A stretch of DNA of 64,000 nt from an uncultured Pelagibacteraceae bacterium (lineage in GTDB: Bacteria > Pseudomonadota > Alphaproteobacteria > Pelagibacterales > Pelagibacteraceae). The notes under the pieces are model-generated. The model saw only the letters and a program-made list of their open reading frames with translations, was not told the origin of the DNA and did not search any database. Location: contig CACKWM010000004.1 in the NCBI GenBank assembly GCA_902603905.1, forward strand, positions 1-64,000, given 5' to 3'. Below are positions 34,076 to 43,640 of this stretch, piece after piece (position 1 is the first letter of the stretch; each line of letters begins with the position of its first letter). The position numbers and the translations under genes are program-made.

Positions 34076-35035
34076 CTAAAGTTTTTTATTTGCAAATAAA
34101 TTAGTTAATTCGTAAATTATTGTAGCTGCGGCTAAAGATGTTAGTTCGGCATGATCATAAGCAGGTGCTACCTCTACTACATCTGCAGAAATTAAATTCA
34201 TACCAGAAAGACCTCTTAATACATTTACCATTTCTCTAGTTGTCATTCCTGCAATTTCAGGAGTGCCTGTTCCTGGTGCATGAGCAGGATCTAAAACGTC
34301 TATATCTATTGATAAGTATAATGGATTGTTTCCAACTCTTGTTCTAATTCTTTCTACTATTTTATCAATTCCTTCTGTTTGAAATTGGTCACAATGAATT
34401 ATTTTAAAACCAAAACTTGCATCATTTTTTAAATCATCTCTACTATAAAGTGGTCCTCTTATTCCAACATGCATTGAAGCATTATCTAAAAATAAATTCT
34501 CTTCTCTTGCTCTTCTAAAAGGTGTTCCGTGTGTATATGGAGCTCCAAAATATGTGTCCCAAGTATCTAAATGAGCATCAAAATGAACTAATGCTACTGG
34601 CCCCTTATTAATTTTATTTACTGCTTTTAATAATGGAAAAGCAATTGTGTGATCTCCACCCATACTAATTATACCGCCAACTTTATTTAATAAATTTAAA
34701 GCACCAACTTCTATTTGTTTTATAGCTTCATTAATATTAAAAGGGTTGCATGCAATATCTCCAGCATCTGCAACCTGCTGCTCTACAAATGGTTCAGCAT
34801 CATAATTTGGATGATAATTAGTTCTTAAGTGTCTTGAGGCTTGTCTAATACTTTGTGGTCCAAATCTTGCACCAGGTCTGTAACTTGTGCCTGCGTCAAA
34901 TGGGATACCAACAATTGCAATATCACATTCTTTAACATCTCGTAGTTCTGGTAATCTCGCAAAAGTCGATGGACCTGCAAATCTAGGAACTTTTGTTCCA
35001 AGCACTGGTTGAATTGTTTTTTTATTTTTTTTCAA
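34076..35035 (-). CDS. Ureohydrolase, agmatinase/guanidino-acid hydrolase type
   Basis: 319 aa arginase-fold enzyme with all six binuclear metal ligands: His129 (GGDHT), Asp153, His155 and Asp157 (VHFDAHLDTWD), Asp244 and Asp246 (SIDIDVLDP). ARFGPQSIRQASRHLR and GTGTPEIAGM are typical of the agmatinase branch. Members split agmatine, guanidinobutyrate, guanidinopropionate or guanidine. Substrate cannot be read from the sequence. It lies between a PhyH oxygenase and an aldehyde dehydrogenase, which suggests guanidino-compound catabolism. Confidence 0.85.
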   Translation of the reverse strand: MKKNKKTIQPVLGTKVPRFAGPSTFARLPELRDVKECDIAIVGIPFDAGTSYRPGARFGPQSIRQASRHLRTNYHPNYDAEPFVEQQVADAGDIACNPFNINEAIKQIEVGALNLLNKVGGIISMGGDHTIAFPLLKAVNKINKGPVALVHFDAHLDTWDTYFGAPYTHGTPFRRAREENLFLDNASMHVGIRGPLYSRDDLKNDASFGFKIIHCDQFQTEGIDKIVERIRTRVGNNPLYLSIDIDVLDPAHAPGTGTPEIAGMTTREMVNVLRGLSGMNLISADVVEVAPAYDHAELTSLAAATIIYELTNLFANKKL

Positions 35036-35045
35036 AGTATATTTA

Positions 35046-35879
35046 TTAATATTTTCCTTTTTTATTTAGATCTTTATAAAATATTTTTGATAATTCTTCA
35101 TTAGCTATTTTTCTGACATTATTGTCATTTTGGCCCATGGTAACCTTAGGTCTTGCAACATGCTCATGATAATTAAAACTATCTTCTCCTCTAGCTTGCT
35201 GTACATACATTTTTCCTAAAACTTGCGTAACATTACTTCCAATATAACTTTGAATTACAAATCCAATTCTTCTTTCCTTGCTTAAATTAACTCCAGATCC
35301 ATGAACAATTCTTGGGTGATGCAGAGACATTTGTCCAGCATTTAGGATAACTGGCTCTGTTTCTTCTAAAGGAACATTTTCAACAGTTTGCCCTCTAGTT
35401 AATAAATTTCCCTCATTGTTATCAAATTTTTCTATATGATTTTTTAAATCATTTTTATGAGTACCGGTCCACATTCTCATACAACCGTTTTTTTCATTGG
35501 TATCCGTTATTGCTATCCATGCTGTTACCCAATTATGAGGTTCTAAACCAATATATTTTGCATCTTGGTGGAAACTTACAAATCCTTTTTCATCAGGATT
35601 TTTAATAAAAAGAGTTGTTCCACAGGCTAAAATATTTTTACCAATAATACTTTCAACAGCATCTAAAATTTTTGAATTATGCACGACCTTATCAAATATA
35701 GGGGAAATTAAATGAACATAATTTCTTCCTAAACCATTTAACTCATTAGGCCATTTTTTTTCTATAAACTCTATTTCATTTTTAACTTCATCTGCTTCTG
35801 TTTTAGTTAAAGCATCTATAGGAGCAATAAATCCTTTTTCTTGATATTGTTCATGTTGTTGTGATGTTAATTTTGGCAC
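35046..35879 (-). CDS. PhyH-family Fe(II)/2-oxoglutarate dioxygenase
   Basis: 277 aa. The iron facial triad is His104 and Asp106 (SFHQDAKYI) and His193 (HHPRIVHGSG), with Arg203 or Arg204 for 2-oxoglutarate. The Asp is present, so it is a hydroxylase and not a halogenase. PhyH enzymes hydroxylate lipids, ectoine or amino acid derivatives. First gene of the operon with the ureohydrolase (10-nt gap) and aldehyde dehydrogenase, so a nitrogenous substrate is likely. Confidence 0.8.
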   Translation of the reverse strand: MPKLTSQQHEQYQEKGFIAPIDALTKTEADEVKNEIEFIEKKWPNELNGLGRNYVHLISPIFDKVVHNSKILDAVESIIGKNILACGTTLFIKNPDEKGFVSFHQDAKYIGLEPHNWVTAWIAITDTNEKNGCMRMWTGTHKNDLKNHIEKFDNNEGNLLTRGQTVENVPLEETEPVILNAGQMSLHHPRIVHGSGVNLSKERRIGFVIQSYIGSNVTQVLGKMYVQQARGEDSFNYHEHVARPKVTMGQNDNNVRKIANEELSKIFYKDLNKKGKY

Positions 35880-35946
35880 TAGGGTTATTATACTAATGCA
35901 CTAGATTATTGAAATGAATTTTATACCTAACAAAATATATAGATAA

Positions 35947-36114
35947 TTATATTAGTTTGCTGATTTTATCTTTTATTTGAAGTTTTAATTTTTTTAATTT
36001 TTTTAAATCTCCCCAACTTTTGCTGGTACGATCATTTAATCTTTTTTTTGTTAAGCTTTTAATTTGAACTTCAATTTGCTTATGTTTTTTCTTTAGTTCT
36101 TTTACCTCAGACAT
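35947..36114 (-). CDS. DUF465/YdcH-like small coiled-coil protein
   Basis: 55 aa, ATG at 36112-36114, TAA at 35947-35949. The charged heptad pattern (VKELKKKHKQIEVQIKSL, then LKKLKKLKLQIKDKISKL) matches the YdcH family, with the family-like LKxLKLxIKDxI end. Role unknown. It occupies the only gap of over 300 bases in the window (35880-36226). The flanks of that gap are plain AT-rich sequence. Confidence 0.7.
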   Translation of the reverse strand: MSEVKELKKKHKQIEVQIKSLTKKRLNDRTSKSWGDLKKLKKLKLQIKDKISKLI

Positions 36115-36226
36115 TAATTTTAATATTGAATATACTAGACCAGATATATCAATAATTCATTAACTATATTTATAATTTTCTAGTTAAAGTTTAATTTTAT
36201 TTATTTATTTAAATTAAAATTGTTAA

Positions 36227-38449
36227 TTAATTAATTAAAGGTTTGCCTGTTGCTAAAGTATGTTTAATTCTATCCTGAGTTTTCTTTGTCTCAATTAATC
36301 TCATAAAAGAATCTAGTTCTAATTTATATAAATCGTCTTCTGAAAGTGTTTTTTCAATTGTAGTATCTCCCCCGCTTAAAACGTTGGCTAGTTCTTTGCC
36401 TACCTCTACGCCATGGTCTGCTATCACTTTTTCATTATAAAGTTTTTCTAGAGTTTTAATCATCTTTTCTTTAAGAGCTCTTCCAGATAAATTAAATTTG
36501 CATTCTTTGGGTGCTTTAAAATCTTTGTTGTCATCAAGAATTTTTTTAGAAACAGCTAATAGACTATTTCTGTTCATAATTTTTTTATCCTCAGGTCTCA
36601 AATATTTCAAAGGTTCTGCTTCAACCGGTGAAGTTGCTGTTTTGGCATAACCAATTATTTCAAATACTTTTAAAGGAGCAAAATCAGGATTTTTTTTTGC
36701 CTCATCTGATTGGCACCATCTCCAAAGTACTTCTTTACAACCACCACCCGCTGGTACCAAACCAACAATTGTTTCTACTAATCCCATAACAATGTTTGTG
36801 TGTGATACTACAAAATTACTTTGCAAGATTACTTCTTCTCCACCACCTAACGACAATCCTGATGGAGCTGAAATCACTGGATATTTTGAATATTTAAGAT
36901 GCTTGCAAGTTTCTTGAAAATATTTAATAAATTTTTCAATAGATTTAAAATCACCTTTGTCTGCAAAATTCATCGTATAGCTTAAGTTCACTCCAGCCGA
37001 AAATTGCATACTTTCATTAATTATTATCAGCGGCTTATCTGTTGCTTTCTTTAAACAGTCCATGGAGTTGTAATCTAAAGTATTAGCTTTGGTAGTAAAT
37101 TCTACGATATTAAAATCTTTAAACCTATAAATTTCTGCTGAGCTGTTTTTATCAATTTTGATAGCTCTTGGTTTAACTTTTCCTAATGTTTCGATATCAG
37201 TGTATTGTTGTCTTTCACCATAAAAATTTTCATCTTTTGACTTAGATAAATTTTCCAAAAATTCGTTATTTTTAAAATTATCAATTCTTTCAAAAAAATT
37301 ATTAACGCCTATTTCTTTTAACATTTCAAATGGTCCCTGGGCCCAATTAAAGCCAAGTCGCATAGCTTCATCAATATCATTAAATTTATTTGTAATACCA
37401 GGAACTAAAGAAGACGCATATTTTATTATTTGTGAAATAACTGACCATGCATATTCACCATATTTATCTTTCCTATTAATTAACGAGTTTAAATTTACAG
37501 TCTCAATACCTAGGTCAATTTTATTTGACGGTGCATACTCACCTGTTTCGAGATCAATCGCCTCTAATATTTTTTGATTGCCTTTTTTATTCATCTTATA
37601 GAAGCCACCTTTGCCTTTTCTGCCTGTATAGCCTGTTTGAATTAATTTTGTAATTAATGGAATTTCCTTGGCAACTAATTGGAAAGGATCATTTTTTGAA
37701 AGTTCTTTTATAAAACTTTTCAAAACATCAGCCATTAAGTCTATTCCAATTAAATCATAAAGACCAAAGACTCCAGTTTTTGGTATGCCCATTGGTCTAC
37801 CAAATACTGCGTCTGCTTCTTCAATAGATAGTTTCATTTTAAAAGCTTCAGTCATTGCCACTTGCATAGCAAAAACTCCTATTCTATTTCCTAAAAAACC
37901 TGGAGTATCATTACAAATTATTGCTCCTTTTCCTAGTTCCTGTTCACAAAACTTTTTTAATGAATTAATTTTATCAAGATCATTATTTTCATTTTTAACA
38001 ATTTCTAACAAACCCATGTAACGGACAGGATTAAAGAAGTGTGTAATACAAAAATCCTTTTTTTGATTATCATTTAATTTTTCTGATAAAACTTTTATAG
38101 GTATCGAAGAAGTATTAGACGAAACAATTGCACCTGATTTTCTTGATTTAAAAATTTTTTCATAAATATTATGTTTAATATCAATTCTTTCAACAACAGC
38201 TTCGACGACCCAGTCAGCATCTTTTACTGCATTAAAATCATCGTTTATATTTCCTACATTAATATTATTTATTTTTGATTTATCTATTAGCAGTGGAGGT
38301 CTTGATTTATGTATTCTCTCTCTAGCTTTCTCTGAAATTTCTGTTTTTAAATCTAGTAGTGTTACAGGAATATTTGCATTGCATAAATGAGCCGCTATAC
38401 CACTTCCCATTGTTCCTGATCCTATAATTACTACTTTTTTTATTTTCAT
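36227..38449 (-). CDS. fadN: Bifunctional 3-hydroxyacyl-CoA dehydrogenase / enoyl-CoA hydratase, FadN type
   Basis: 740 aa. The dehydrogenase comes first (NAD motif VVIIGSGTMGSGIAAHL at about 5-21, THFFNPVRYMGLLEIV) and the enoyl-CoA hydratase is C-terminal (GLSLGGGEEVILQSNF, ETIVGLVPAGGGCKE, with both catalytic Glu). This order is that of Bacillus FadN and the reverse of FadB/FadJ. It should perform two beta-oxidation steps. It is a lone gene, not next to a thiolase. Confidence 0.85.
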   Translation of the reverse strand: MKIKKVVIIGSGTMGSGIAAHLCNANIPVTLLDLKTEISEKARERIHKSRPPLLIDKSKINNINVGNINDDFNAVKDADWVVEAVVERIDIKHNIYEKIFKSRKSGAIVSSNTSSIPIKVLSEKLNDNQKKDFCITHFFNPVRYMGLLEIVKNENNDLDKINSLKKFCEQELGKGAIICNDTPGFLGNRIGVFAMQVAMTEAFKMKLSIEEADAVFGRPMGIPKTGVFGLYDLIGIDLMADVLKSFIKELSKNDPFQLVAKEIPLITKLIQTGYTGRKGKGGFYKMNKKGNQKILEAIDLETGEYAPSNKIDLGIETVNLNSLINRKDKYGEYAWSVISQIIKYASSLVPGITNKFNDIDEAMRLGFNWAQGPFEMLKEIGVNNFFERIDNFKNNEFLENLSKSKDENFYGERQQYTDIETLGKVKPRAIKIDKNSSAEIYRFKDFNIVEFTTKANTLDYNSMDCLKKATDKPLIIINESMQFSAGVNLSYTMNFADKGDFKSIEKFIKYFQETCKHLKYSKYPVISAPSGLSLGGGEEVILQSNFVVSHTNIVMGLVETIVGLVPAGGGCKEVLWRWCQSDEAKKNPDFAPLKVFEIIGYAKTATSPVEAEPLKYLRPEDKKIMNRNSLLAVSKKILDDNKDFKAPKECKFNLSGRALKEKMIKTLEKLYNEKVIADHGVEVGKELANVLSGGDTTIEKTLSEDDLYKLELDSFMRLIETKKTQDRIKHTLATGKPLIN

Positions 38450-38498
38450 AAATGAAATGATTTTTAACTTATAATAGTCTGTCTGAAAATGATAAAAT

Positions 38499-39380
38499 TT
38501 ATCTATGTTTAATTCCTCTTAATCTTTCAGATCTTCTTCTTAACATCTCAACAGTTGTTAATAGTGCTATTGATAATGCTACTAGACATGTTGCCATGCA
38601 CAAAATAACTGGACTTGTTTCTTGACGAAGTCCTGCCCACATCTGTTTTGGTATGGTTATTTGTTCAACACTACCAACAAACATAACAACTACAACTTCA
38701 TCGAAAGAAGTAATGAATGCAAATAATCCACCAGAAATAACACCCGGAAGAATTAGAGGCATAATGACTTTAAAAAATGTACGCATTGTATCTGCTCCCA
38801 AACTTTGTGATGCTCGAATTAAATTTGTATCAAAACCAGTTAAAGTAGCTGTAACTGTGATTACAACAAACGGTGTTCCAAGAGCAGTGTGTGCAAGAAT
38901 TAATCCTAAATAGGTGTGAGTTAATCCAATTTTTGAGTAAAAGAAAAACATTCCTGCAGCAGTTATAATTAGCGGAACAATCATTGGTGAAATTAATATT
39001 GCCATAAGAATAGCTTTAAATGGCATATGAGGTCTACTTAGACCTAACGCAGCAACAGTTCCTAGCGCAGTTGCAAGAAGTGTTGCAACAATTCCTATAA
39101 AAAAACTATTTCTAGTTCCTAGCATCCATTTGTCAGTAACAACTGTTGTGTCTCCTATACTGCTAATACCAACCATTTGTCTGTACCATCTAAGAGACCA
39201 AGCTTCTGGATCTAAATTCATAAATTCTTTAGTAAATTCAAAAAATGGTGAAGCGCTAAATGATAAAGGAAGAATTATAAAAATAGGTGCAATTAAAAAG
39301 AAAAAAACTAAACCACAATAGGTAAGAAAAGAATAATATCCTAATTTTTGTCCAGTTGTTGCATATGCAGGTAAAGCCAT
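38499..39380 (-). CDS. potC: Polyamine-type ABC transporter permease (PotC-like)
   Basis: 293-aa inner-membrane permease with six main helices. The EAA coupling loop is ASQSLGADTMRTFFKVIMPLILPG. Its N-terminal extension before the first helix is short. It follows the PotB-like permease by 2 nt. Spermidine/putrescine or a related cationic or amino compound is the likely substrate class. Confidence 0.83.
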   Translation of the reverse strand: MALPAYATTGQKLGYYSFLTYCGLVFFFLIAPIFIILPLSFSASPFFEFTKEFMNLDPEAWSLRWYRQMVGISSIGDTTVVTDKWMLGTRNSFFIGIVATLLATALGTVAALGLSRPHMPFKAILMAILISPMIVPLIITAAGMFFFYSKIGLTHTYLGLILAHTALGTPFVVITVTATLTGFDTNLIRASQSLGADTMRTFFKVIMPLILPGVISGGLFAFITSFDEVVVVMFVGSVEQITIPKQMWAGLRQETSPVILCMATCLVALSIALLTTVEMLRRRSERLRGIKHR

Positions 39381-39382
39381 AA

Positions 39383-40642
39383 TTATCCTAATTTAATATT
39401 TTCTATTCCTACTATTTTATTATAAGCCCAATACAAAACAGTCATCATTGCTAAGAGTATAGCTCCTAGTGAAGCACAAAGTCCCCAATTCAAAGTCGTT
39501 TTTAAATGATAAGCAATCCAGTTTCCAACCATTTGGCCATCTTTACCACCTACTAATTCAGGTGTGATGTAGTATCCAATCGCAATTATAAATACAAGTA
39601 AACACCCTGCGCTAATACCTGGAATTGAGTTTGGCATATAAACTTTATAAAATGCATGTAGAGGAGAAGCTCCAAGATTTAAAGCTGCTCGCATATAAGT
39701 TGGTGAAATAGTTTTCATAACACTAAACAAAGGTAAAACCATAAAAGGCAGTAAAATTTGTGTCATTACTATTACAACTGCTGTTTGATTGTACATGAGT
39801 TGCCATCGGTTTTCATCTGCAAGCAAATTTGACATAACTAATAGATTATTAAGCACACCTTTTTGTTGCAACATAACCATCCAGGCAACAGTTCGAACTA
39901 GTAAAGACGTCCAAAAAGGCAGTAAGACACATATCATCAAAAGATTGCTATATTTTAAAGGCAACGTCGCAAGCAAATAGGAAATTGGATACCCTAAAAT
40001 CAAACAGAAAAACGTAACTAAAAGACTTACCTTAAATGTTTTAATCCATGTTTTGTTGTAAATTCGTCTGTTTTCTTTTTGTTGAATTATATCTTTATTA
40101 GAATCATATTTTAAATCAACAGCATTTAAGTAGTATCCCATAGTTGTTGGGTCAACCATTTGCCCAAGAGCTTTCCAGTACTCAGGATCAGCCCATCTTT
40201 TATCGGTCGCAATCATTTGTTCTTTATAAGGACCTTCTTCAATTTTTTTAAATTTTCTTTTAGATTTTTTTAATAAACTTTTCCAACCAGATTTAGAATA
40301 GTTCATTCTAGTGCTAGCTTTACCTATCTGGTAACCTTCACTGTTTTTTACTTCAAAAAACATTGTTTTGTAAACTTCTTCGGAAGGTAAACCTTGTCTA
40401 TCCCATTTTTTATAAACCTCAAAAGTTTTTGGAAAAACTGTATTGATTTGTCTGTCATCAATGCTTCGAGCTAACATGTCGCCAATTGGGACTAAGAATG
40501 TAATTAATATAAATACCAAAAGCGGAAGTACTAAAAGAAATGCTCTGATTTTATTTATACGTTCAGCTTTTTTAAGACTAACTTTTAATGGAATCCCATC
40601 GGTTGTTAATATTGGACCTGATGCTGTTTGAGCTTGATTCAT
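39383..40642 (-). CDS. potB: Polyamine-type ABC transporter permease (PotB-like) with periplasmic insertion
   Basis: 419 aa. The first helix lies at about 32-52. It is followed by a hydrophilic periplasmic region of about 145 residues (53-200), then the remaining five helices with the EAA loop ALNLGASPLHAFYKVYMPNSIPG. Normal PotB is about 280 aa; this insertion is seen in other alphaproteobacterial homologues. It pairs with the PotC-like permease. Confidence 0.82.
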   Translation of the reverse strand: MNQAQTASGPILTTDGIPLKVSLKKAERINKIRAFLLVLPLLVFILITFLVPIGDMLARSIDDRQINTVFPKTFEVYKKWDRQGLPSEEVYKTMFFEVKNSEGYQIGKASTRMNYSKSGWKSLLKKSKRKFKKIEEGPYKEQMIATDKRWADPEYWKALGQMVDPTTMGYYLNAVDLKYDSNKDIIQQKENRRIYNKTWIKTFKVSLLVTFFCLILGYPISYLLATLPLKYSNLLMICVLLPFWTSLLVRTVAWMVMLQQKGVLNNLLVMSNLLADENRWQLMYNQTAVVIVMTQILLPFMVLPLFSVMKTISPTYMRAALNLGASPLHAFYKVYMPNSIPGISAGCLLVFIIAIGYYITPELVGGKDGQMVGNWIAYHLKTTLNWGLCASLGAILLAMMTVLYWAYNKIVGIENIKLG

Positions 40643-40677
40643 AATATTACTTTATAAAATAAAAATTATTATAGAAT

Positions 40678-40713
40678 AAAAAAAAAGGCGAGATAAAAAT
40701 CTCGCCTTTTTTT
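40678..40713 (-). terminator. Rho-independent terminator after the polyamine-type binding protein
   Basis: GGCGAGAT (40687-40694), loop AAAA, ATCTCGCC (40699-40706), flanked by A9 on one side and T7 on the other, so it can work in either direction. Only minus-strand genes flank it. It separates the binding-protein gene from its permease genes. Confidence 0.88.
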
Positions 40714-40730
40714 AATTATATTACGAATTA

Positions 40731-41792
40731 TTAGTTACCTTTCCAAGCACCAAATCTTTCATGAACTTCAGCACCGTTATCAGCCCACCAATAAGGGTCA
40801 GCTATAACAGCTCTTTTCAGAACTTTTGGAGTAGTTGGCATGTGACCTAAGATATCAATATTACCACCTTCTTTTATGAACCAAGGTTCACCTTTTTTGA
40901 TAATACCAATACTAGATTTTCTCATAGGGCCGTATGGAATGTATTTAGCTTGCTCAGCATTAGACTCTGCTGTAGAAGCATGCGCCATAAACGCAAGTGC
41001 TTCAGCTTCGTTTCCACCTTTGATTGCTACAAGATATTCTTGCTCTAACACAGTTCCGTCCCAAATGTATTCGAAGTTTTTACCTTCAGAAAGGATAGCA
41101 GCACCAATTCTACCATTGTATGCTAATGCCATAACAACTTCACCACTTGAAACTAACTCAAGCGGCTTAGAACCTGCTGACCAGAATACAACATGATCTT
41201 TAATTGTATCTAGTTTTGCAAATGCTCTATCTATTCCTTCAGGAGTACTCATTACATCGTATACTTTGCTTGCTTTAACTCCGTCAGCAACTAGTGCCAT
41301 TTCGATTAAAGCGTTTGCCCAAGTATGTATTCCTCTTTTTCCAGGAAACTTTTTAACATTAAAGAAATCTTTCATGCTTTTTGGTTTTTTTCCTGGGAAT
41401 GCTGCTTTGTCATAAAATGCAGTGTAAGCCCAAAAGATTTGTGGAACTACACAGTCAGAAACTGGTGGTACCACTAAGTCATTGATAAACTCACTTTGGT
41501 CTACTTTAACAAATAAACCTTCGTCGCATCCTGTGATCGCTTGGTCTGGAAGTACGTCTACTACATCCCAAGTTACATTTCCTGCTTCTACTTGTGCTTT
41601 GATTTCTCCAAGACCACCGTTGTAGTTTTCAACGGTAATTGAAGAACCTTTAGCATAAGTATCTATGTAAGCTTTTTGTTGACTGGCTGTATATGCGCCA
41701 CCCCAAGAAACGAAAGTTATATCTGCAATTGCAGATCCAACAAACGCCATTGAGATTAAACCAAAAAAAGCTGCTTTGATTGTTTTTCTCAT
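40731..41792 (-). CDS. potD: Polyamine-type ABC transporter substrate-binding protein (PotD-like)
   Basis: 353 aa. The signal peptide (MRKTIKAAFFGLISMAFVGS) is probably cleaved before DITFVSWGGAYTASQQKAY, the usual start of PotD/YdcS-like proteins. Its codons are notably richer in G+C third positions than neighbours, consistent with high expression. Ligand is likely a polyamine or related compound; not proven. Confidence 0.85.
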   Translation of the reverse strand: MRKTIKAAFFGLISMAFVGSAIADITFVSWGGAYTASQQKAYIDTYAKGSSITVENYNGGLGEIKAQVEAGNVTWDVVDVLPDQAITGCDEGLFVKVDQSEFINDLVVPPVSDCVVPQIFWAYTAFYDKAAFPGKKPKSMKDFFNVKKFPGKRGIHTWANALIEMALVADGVKASKVYDVMSTPEGIDRAFAKLDTIKDHVVFWSAGSKPLELVSSGEVVMALAYNGRIGAAILSEGKNFEYIWDGTVLEQEYLVAIKGGNEAEALAFMAHASTAESNAEQAKYIPYGPMRKSSIGIIKKGEPWFIKEGGNIDILGHMPTTPKVLKRAVIADPYWWADNGAEVHERFGAWKGN

Positions 41793-41903
41793 TATTTTCC
41801 CCTTTAAATTAAGTTAAACTTAAGTTTTAAAGGCGAAAGTAAAACATAATTACTTAAAGACTGCAAAAAGTTTTTTTGATTGATTTTTCCTAAATTAATT
41901 AGC

Positions 41904-42998
41904 TTAATTAAGGTCCAAGGCTCTAGAATCTGATGCTTTCCATGATAGTTTTACTGTCGCACCTTCTTTTAGGTTTGCTCCCATATAAGAATTTGGGATT
42001 TTAACTATAAATTGATCATTTCCACAAACTTCAACACGAGACCTTATATGATCACCTAAATAAATTAATTCTTTTACTTTCGCTTCAAAATTATTTTCAA
42101 AATTTTCTGACGAGTTAATAGCAACTCTCTCTGGTCTTAATGAAACTAAAGATGAATCGCCATTATTATTTACATTTATTTTTAAAGCTTGAATATCATC
42201 TCCAGACTCTGTGGTAATAATACAATTCTCTCCATTAATTGATTTTACTTTTCCTTTTAGTTGATTATTCTCTCCAATAAATTGTGCAACAAAAGAACTA
42301 TTTGGTTTTTCATATAAAACATCTGGAGAAGAAATTTGTTGAATCTTTCCATCGTTAAAAACTGCGATTCGGTTTGACATTGTTAAAGCTTCACTTTGGT
42401 CATGAGTTACATAAACAACAGTAATCCCAATTCTTTCATGAATGTGTTTAATTTCATATTGCATTTGTTCTCTTAAATTTTTATCAAGTGCTCCAAGTGG
42501 CTCATCCATTAAAACTAATCTTGGTTCAAATACCAAAGATCTTGCTAATGCGACACGTTGTTGTTGTCCACCAGATAATTGTAATGGCATACGATTTCCA
42601 AAATCTTGTAACTCAACCATTGCTAGTGCATTTCCAACTTTTTCATCAATTTCAGATTTTTGCATTTTTCTAACTTCAAGTGGGAATGCTAAATTTTCTT
42701 TTACAGTCATATGAGGAAATAAAGCGTAATTTTGAAAAACCATACCTATGCCTCTTTTGTTTGGCGGAATACTACTTATTGGATTTCCATCCAAATAAAT
42801 CTCTCCGCTTGTTGGAGTTTCAAATCCAGCTAACATCATTAAAACAGTTGTCTTACCTGATCCAGACGGTCCTAACATAGTTAGAAACTCACCTTTTGGA
42901 ACGTCAAGATTTAAATCTTTAACGACCAGTATCTCGCCATCGTAGCTTTTATCTACCTTTTCGAATTTTACGAAACTATCTTTTTGAGACATGCACAT
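41904..42998 (-). CDS. potA: Polyamine-type ABC transporter ATPase (PotA-like)
   Basis: 364 aa with Walker A GPSGSGKTT, signature LSGGQQQRVALARSL, Walker B RLVLMDEPLGALD, switch His in VTHDQSEA, and a C-terminal TOBE domain (SLRPERVAI, YLGDHIRSRVEV). The ATPase gene comes first in the operon, then binding protein, PotB and PotC. Met3 (42992) is an alternative start. Confidence 0.88.
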   Translation of the reverse strand: MCMSQKDSFVKFEKVDKSYDGEILVVKDLNLDVPKGEFLTMLGPSGSGKTTVLMMLAGFETPTSGEIYLDGNPISSIPPNKRGIGMVFQNYALFPHMTVKENLAFPLEVRKMQKSEIDEKVGNALAMVELQDFGNRMPLQLSGGQQQRVALARSLVFEPRLVLMDEPLGALDKNLREQMQYEIKHIHERIGITVVYVTHDQSEALTMSNRIAVFNDGKIQQISSPDVLYEKPNSSFVAQFIGENNQLKGKVKSINGENCIITTESGDDIQALKINVNNNGDSSLVSLRPERVAINSSENFENNFEAKVKELIYLGDHIRSRVEVCGNDQFIVKIPNSYMGANLKEGATVKLSWKASDSRALDLN

Positions 42999-43071
42999 TT
43001 AAAACATTAGATAAAGATTAATTCAAGGATTAATTAACGATCACTTCTTATAGTTGTTTTTACTATATATT

Positions 43072-43632
43072 TCATATTGACTGTTCTTTAATTAATTTTT
43101 TTATATGCGGAATCATAACCTTTGGTGATTCCATTGATGGATGTAATTTTTCTACTTCTCTATAACTTTTAATAGCTTTTTTATAATTTTTTAATTTAAT
43201 TTGAACCAAACCTTGTCCAGACAATGCTCCAAAGTGTCTTTTTTCAAGCTTAAGTACTTCGTTTATATCGTTTTGAGACTGTTCATAGTTACCCATCATA
43301 TAAAGAACTGTAGCACGTTTATTCCAAGCTTCAGCCCATTTAGGATCCTCTAAAATTATCTGTGAAAAAAGCCCATAGGCTTTTTTTAATTCTCTCTGAT
43401 TAATTAAAAACGAACCTTGAGCTAACAACTCTGTTAGTCTATAGCCTCGCCTATCTTCAGATGGATGCGTTATCCAAATTTTCCATATTTTATTTTCTAT
43501 TTCTATAGCCTTTGTGTTTTCGCTATTTTTAAGGAGTTTAAATAGATAGTTTAATTCATTATCTCTTTTTTCGGCACTAACATTGCTAAAGATTAGGAAG
43601 CTTAGAATAATGAATTGTGCTAACTTTTTCAT
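43072..43632 (-). CDS. Exported TPR-repeat protein
   Basis: 186 aa. It has a signal peptide (LAQFIILSFLIFSNVSA) and several TPR units in the middle and C-terminus (AWNKRATVLYMMGNYEQSQ, ALSGQGLVQIKLKNYKKAI). Likely a periplasmic protein-interaction factor. It lies 8 nt after the hypothetical exported protein at 43641 in the same direction. Confidence 0.75.
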   Translation of the reverse strand: MKKLAQFIILSFLIFSNVSAEKRDNELNYLFKLLKNSENTKAIEIENKIWKIWITHPSEDRRGYRLTELLAQGSFLINQRELKKAYGLFSQIILEDPKWAEAWNKRATVLYMMGNYEQSQNDINEVLKLEKRHFGALSGQGLVQIKLKNYKKAIKSYREVEKLHPSMESPKVMIPHIKKLIKEQSI

Positions 43633-43640
43633 AATTTTTA

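Noticed and set aside
36227..38449. Frame error or fusion artefact in the hydroxyacyl-CoA dehydrogenase/enoyl-CoA hydratase
   Set aside because: The domain order is that of the known FadN type, with both active sites intact.
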